Positions 60,731 through 64,000 of a DNA stretch of 64,000 bases are shown here, one piece after another. A program made the translations under genes and the position numbers. The first letter of the stretch is position 1, and every line of letters starts with the position of its first letter. The notes below the pieces were generated by a model. The model was not told the DNA's origin and did not search any database. It worked only from the letters and a program-made list of their open reading frames with translations. The DNA is from Hanamia caeni (GTDB lineage: Bacteria; Bacteroidota; Bacteroidia; Chitinophagales; Chitinophagaceae): assembly GCF_003721595.1 (NCBI RefSeq), contig NZ_RJJR01000011.1:124001-188000 (forward strand). Direction: 5' to 3'.

Positions 60731-61696
60731 ATGAGCGTATTAATATTTTTAGACCAGGCAGATGGGCATATAAAAAAGAATTCCTTTGAGGCAGCATCTT
60801 ATGGAGCAAAGATTGCAGAGAATTTAAATGTAGCAGCGGAAGGAATCGTATTGGGAAGCGTAAATGATGATTTAACAGCGTTAGGAAAATATGGCTTGAA
60901 AAAAATTCATACGGTAAAAAACGAAGCGCTTAATAATTTTGATGATGAAGTATTCACTTATATTATTGCTGAAGCAGCAAAAAATACAGGCGCAAACGTT
61001 ATCGTCTTTTCCAACAACTTTAATGGTAAATCGATCGCACCGCGATTGTCCGTAAGATTAAAGGCAGGCCTGGTTTCAGGCGCCGTGGCATTGCCTGAAA
61101 CGACCGATGGTTTTGTGGTGAAAAAAAGTGTTTTCAGCGGGAAGGCATTTGCGAACGTTTCTATAAAAACCGATATAAAAATTATTTCGCTCAACGCCAA
61201 TTCCTATAAGATAATTGAAAGCGCGGGAAGCGCTGAAGTTGCAGAATTACAAGTTGAAATTCCCCAGTCGAAAGTAAAAATAAAAGAAGTGAAAAAAGTG
61301 GAAGGAGAAATTCCCTTATCAGAAGCAGAATTAGTGGTCAGCGGCGGACGTGGATTAAAAGGCCCCGAAAACTGGGGCATTGTGGAAGACCTTGCCAAAG
61401 CATTGGGAGCCGCAACTGCCTGTAGCCGCCCCGTTAGCGACAGCGACTGGCGGCCCCATCATGAACACGTGGGTCAGACAGGTCTTACGATTGCGCCAAA
61501 TTTATATTTTGCGATTGGTATTTCCGGTGCAATCCAACACCTGGCTGGTGTAAACAGAAGTAAAACAATCGTGGTAATTAATAAAGATCCGGAAGCGCCG
61601 TTTTTCAAGGCCGCCGATTACGGAATTGTGGGCGATGCATTTGAAGTGGTTCCGAAAATTACAGAAGCCGTAAAAAAATTAAAAGGCATCAGTTAA
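60731..61696 (+). CDS. etfA: Electron transfer flavoprotein subunit alpha
   Basis: 321 residues from MSVLIFLDQADGHIKKNSF. The C-terminal FAD domain is diagnostic: SGGRGLKGPENWGIVEDLAK, ACSRPVSDSDWRPHHEHVGQ, TGLTIAPNLYFAIGISGAIQ and VVINKDPEAPFFKAADYGIV. It binds FAD and forms the heterodimer with EtfB. A TTG-initiated longer frame begins 33 bases upstream, but homology supports the ATG. Confidence 0.95.
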   Translation: MSVLIFLDQADGHIKKNSFEAASYGAKIAENLNVAAEGIVLGSVNDDLTALGKYGLKKIHTVKNEALNNFDDEVFTYIIAEAAKNTGANVIVFSNNFNGKSIAPRLSVRLKAGLVSGAVALPETTDGFVVKKSVFSGKAFANVSIKTDIKIISLNANSYKIIESAGSAEVAELQVEIPQSKVKIKEVKKVEGEIPLSEAELVVSGGRGLKGPENWGIVEDLAKALGAATACSRPVSDSDWRPHHEHVGQTGLTIAPNLYFAIGISGAIQHLAGVNRSKTIVVINKDPEAPFFKAADYGIVGDAFEVVPKITEAVKKLKGIS

Positions 61697-61748
61697 ACTT
61701 AGTCAGCTTGCATTTTAAAGTTTGCCCTGATAAAAAAACATTTATTTT

Positions 61749-61756
61749 TATATTTG
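61749..61756 (+). promoter_or_regulatory. Promoter of the bifunctional-nuclease-family gene
   Basis: TATATTTG fits TAnnTTTG. A TTTG at 61721-61724 gives a -33 element with a 24-base spacer, at the upper end of the usual range. Confidence 0.55.
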
Positions 61757-61796
61757 TTATTCACAAAAAAAATCCGCGTGGCCGGATGGAGTTAAA

Positions 61797-62378
61797 ATGA
61801 AGAAAATAGAATTAGAAATTGTAGCGCTCTCTCACAGTATTACGCAAACCCATTCCTATGCGGTGGTTTTAGGCGAAGTAAACGGCTTAAGAAGGCTGCC
61901 GATTGTGATTGGAGGCTTTGAAGCGCAGGCAATTGCTGTGGCCCTGGAACGCATGCAGCCAAGCCGCCCGCTTACGCACGACCTCATGAAAAACTTTATG
62001 ATGGCATTCAATATTGATCTTCATGAAATAATAATTAATGATCTGCAGGAAGGAATTTTTTATTCAAAATTGATTTGTTCTTCAGATAAAGACACCGTCG
62101 AAATTGATTCACGCACATCTGATGCAGTCGCTTTGGCTGTCAGGTTTGGTTGCCCGATTTACACTTACGATAATATTTTGGAAAACGCCGGAATATTGAT
62201 GGAAGAAGATGATAAGAAAAAGAAAGTGGTGGTTTCGCATACGGATGAAGGCAGTGATGATCTTAAAAAATTATCGCTGGCTGAATTAGAAGCTTTATTA
62301 AATGAAGTGCTCGAGCATGAAGATTACATTAAAGCTGCTTCCATCCGGGATGAAATAAATCTCAGGAAGGGAAATTAG
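61797..62378 (+). CDS. Bifunctional nuclease family protein (DUF151) with UVR motif
   Basis: 193 residues. The BFN/DUF151 domain (about 1-135) shows VVLGEVNGLRRLPIVIGGFE near 24, LTHDLMKNFMMAFNI near 59 and SRTSDAVALAVRFGCPIYTY near 105. The last 40 residues, LSLAELEALLNEVLEHEDYI followed by KAASIRDEI, match the UvrB/UvrC interaction motif. Homologues have been reported to have RNase and DNase activity, but the cellular role is unclear. It is transcribed from its own promoter between etfA and ispE. Confidence 0.9.
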   Translation: MKKIELEIVALSHSITQTHSYAVVLGEVNGLRRLPIVIGGFEAQAIAVALERMQPSRPLTHDLMKNFMMAFNIDLHEIIINDLQEGIFYSKLICSSDKDTVEIDSRTSDAVALAVRFGCPIYTYDNILENAGILMEEDDKKKKVVVSHTDEGSDDLKKLSLAELEALLNEVLEHEDYIKAASIRDEINLRKGN

Positions 62379-62411
62379 ACGCAACATTTTTTTCAAAATT
62401 AAATTCCTGCT

Positions 62412-62428
62412 TATTTATCTGTTTACTG
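62412..62428 (+). repeat. Dispersed 17-base repeat, copy B (leader of ispE)
   Basis: TATTTATCTGTTTACTG, one base different from copy A, ending 56 bases before the ispE ATG. A third, more degenerate copy (14 of 17) lies at 23119-23135 after folP. Confidence 0.5.
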
Positions 62429-62484
62429 TTACGAAGATTTTGCCAGAGCGTTCCAGGATTTATTTACCACAATGCTTTTAATTA

Positions 62485-63303
62485 ATGGTCACATTTCCCC
62501 ATTGCAAAATCAATCTTGGCCTCAATATTTTACGGAAAAGAGAAGACAATTTTCACGATATAGAAACTGCATTTTTTCCACTGCCATTTTATGATGTATT
62601 AGAAATTGTAAGCGCTGAAAATGAAATACAGTTTATCAATACGGGCATCTCTGGAGGAGCGATCAAAAATAATTTATGCATAAAAGCTTACCAATTATTA
62701 AAAAAAGATTTTCCGGGTTTGCCAAAAATAAAAATGCATTTGCATAAAACCATTCCCGCGGGAGCAGGTCTGGGCGCAGGTTCTGCTGATGGCGCATTTA
62801 CGTTATCCCTCTTAAATAAAAAATACCAACTCAATATTTCGCAGACTCAACTCTCAGAGTATGCCTTACAATTAGGAAGTGATTGTCCTTTCTTTTTGAT
62901 GAATAAACCCGCCACAGCGGCAGGACGTGGCGAACAACTTGAAGGAATCAATCTTTCGCTGGCAGGATATAAAATTATAATCATTAATCCTGCTATTCAC
63001 ATCAGCACAAGAGAAGTTTTTCAGCAGATTGTTCCCGCAGTGCCAGCCAAAAGAATTAAAAATATTTTGCAACAGCCAATTGAATCGTGGAAAAATGATT
63101 TGGTAAATGATTTTGAAAAAATTGTGTTTAAAGCTTATCCGCAAATCAAGACAATTAAAGATGAGTTATATCAAAACGGCGCTTTGTATGCATCCATGAC
63201 CGGAACCGGAAGCACCGTTTTTGGAATCTTCACGCAAAGTGAAGAAGTGCACATCCCTAACGAAAATGGCTATCTCTGTAAAGCGGTAGAAAACCTGGCA
63301 TAA
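62485..63303 (+). CDS. ispE: 4-diphosphocytidyl-2-C-methyl-D-erythritol kinase
   Basis: 272 residues. A GHMP kinase of the non-mevalonate isoprenoid pathway, phosphorylating CDP-methylerythritol. FPHCKINLGLNILRKREDNF near the N-terminus, the ATP loop PAGAGLGAGSADGAFTLSLL near residue 92, LGSDCPFFLMNKPATAAGRG near 130 and the C-terminal ASMTGTGSTVFGIF near 235 are all family motifs. The usual length is 280-290, so the protein is compact. Confidence 0.95.
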   Translation: MVTFPHCKINLGLNILRKREDNFHDIETAFFPLPFYDVLEIVSAENEIQFINTGISGGAIKNNLCIKAYQLLKKDFPGLPKIKMHLHKTIPAGAGLGAGSADGAFTLSLLNKKYQLNISQTQLSEYALQLGSDCPFFLMNKPATAAGRGEQLEGINLSLAGYKIIIINPAIHISTREVFQQIVPAVPAKRIKNILQQPIESWKNDLVNDFEKIVFKAYPQIKTIKDELYQNGALYASMTGTGSTVFGIFTQSEEVHIPNENGYLCKAVENLA

Positions 63304-63410
63304 GATATCCTTTCTGTCTCAATTATTAAAGGCCCCAATAACCAATAACTACTTCAAAATGGAAAAGTTCATTATAATAGATGACGCAGTAAAGCAAGAA
63401 ATAATGAATT

Positions 63411-64000
63411 TTATTTTGCTTGCCCGAGCGCCCATCTTACCAAACCTTCTGCTGCGGCATAATTTTGATAATCCGCAGGTAGTTTTCTGCCATCCAGGTA
63501 TTCATTGTAAAACCACGGATCACCTACTGCAAATACGGTTCCTTTTCCAACTTTAGCTACCGCTGCCACGTTTATGTTGCCCTGTTTCAAAACCGCATTT
63601 GCAGGCGCATTCAGGTTAAGTGAAGAATATTCTTTAATAAAAACTTTGCTGACGTTTTTAAATATTGAATTGCCCGATTCAAGGTTGATTTCTGACATTG
63701 AAAAATTGCTTCCAGTTTCTTTATTCTGGCAATCGAAATTAAAATGAATGCCAAATTTTTCGGCCAGCTTATTGAAATGCGTAAATTCAACATTAGCAGA
63801 GTCATTGCCGAATAGCAGAAGCACCCCACCGTTGTTTACCCAATTATAAATGGAATTGATATCGCTTTCACTAATGTAATTGGGTTGTGCAGTTTCCTTT
63901 TCTGTATCAGGATCGACAATGATGTAAACAGAAGAATTTTTTAAATTTTCTTTGGTGGGCGCTGTCTTCAAAGAATTGGTTTTGGCGCCGTATCTGCGGA
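63411..64000 (-). CDS. DUF4350-like protein, 5' end beyond the window
   Basis: At least 196 residues with the N-terminus missing: no stop occurs between the first internal start and the right edge. VYIIVDPDTEKETAQPNYIS, INSIYNWVNNGGVLLLFGND, then GTVFAVGDPWFYNEYLDGRK and AAEGLVRWALGQ suggest a Rossmann-like GATase/ThuA-type fold with a loop that ends in G-D-P-W, as in DUF4350 proteins. Such proteins are often periplasmic and linked to glycan loci. It converges on ispE. The function is unassigned. Confidence 0.6.
   Translation of the reverse strand, partial: RRYGAKTNSLKTAPTKENLKNSSVYIIVDPDTEKETAQPNYISESDINSIYNWVNNGGVLLLFGNDSANVEFTHFNKLAEKFGIHFNFDCQNKETGSNFSMSEINLESGNSIFKNVSKVFIKEYSSLNLNAPANAVLKQGNINVAAVAKVGKGTVFAVGDPWFYNEYLDGRKLPADYQNYAAAEGLVRWALGQAK

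Noticed and set aside
63359-63556. 65-residue plus-strand ORF after ispE
   Set aside because: More than two thirds lies antisense to the conserved C-terminus of the DUF4350-like protein; only about 50 bases are free of it.

Overview
The window reads as the chromosome of a member of the Bacteroidota, most likely a Chitinophagaceae-type organism. The AT-rich genome carries a SusC/SusD pair, a type IX secretion C-terminal sorting domain, a two-component regulator propeller kinase, BT_3928/DUF1599/DUF3810 families and promoters with the Bacteroidota -7 box TAnnTTTG. Those -7 boxes also settle several start codons, because the longest-ORF starts lie inside or upstream of the promoter. Genus cannot be fixed from sequence alone. 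No rRNA, CRISPR array, insertion sequence or prophage was seen; there is one tRNA.

Layout. 1-9.7 kb: the end of an NAD(P)H-hydrate repair gene, a small antitoxin/PIN-toxin module, dapD, two envelope-type glycosyltransferases, tsaC, an outer-membrane barrel, a DbpA-like DEAD-box helicase and DUF3810, leading into the DUF177-rpmF-plsX region. 9.8-13.5 kb: plsX, an Omp85-like outer-membrane protein and a DUF2752/TM2 pair. 13.6-17.5 kb: a sucrose-phosphate synthase with a fused HAD phosphatase, divergent from a cytoplasmic clan GH-J (GH32-like) glycosidase, apparently a compact sucrose-type disaccharide module. 17.6-27.8 kb: a T9SS-sorted protein, a small secreted protein with a duplicated 33-residue motif, glutaminyl cyclase, a DoxX-like/DUF1599 operon, folP, a lipoprotein FKBP isomerase with a Gln-rich tail, a DHH phosphoesterase, a trxB-folB operon and a secreted lipoprotein. 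28.06 kb: tRNA-Arg(ACG) with its own -7 box and terminator.

28.3-56.7 kb is a polysaccharide utilization locus (PUL). Eleven codirectional minus-strand genes run susC, susD, a DUF3823 lipoprotein, GH2, a DUF1680 (GH127-like) beta-L-arabinofuranosidase, a GH5-like glycosidase, a DUF4965/glutaminase-like protein, a small secreted unknown, GH76, a tandem GH43-GH43 protein and a secreted protein with a likely PHP/CehA-McbA-like metal centre. Divergent from susC are a propeller histidine kinase and a separate AraC-type response regulator (normally fused into one hybrid protein), then a large VCBS/ASPIC lipoprotein. The sensor would detect released oligosaccharide in the periplasm, the regulator would switch on the susC operon, SusC/SusD would import the glycan and the periplasmic hydrolases would trim it. 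The enzyme set suggests a branched glycan with arabinofuranosyl and alpha-1,6-mannosyl features; the substrate is inferred.

56.7-64 kb is housekeeping: rlmH, a rhomboid protease, tilS, a TPR protein, etfB/etfA, a bifunctional-nuclease-family protein, ispE and a truncated protein at the right edge.

The least expected structure is a set of 7- and 8-bp short tandem repeats. They sit directly upstream of start codons of PUL genes, across stop codons of PUL genes, and in frame inside tilS, where a 7-bp period becomes a seven-residue period in the protein.
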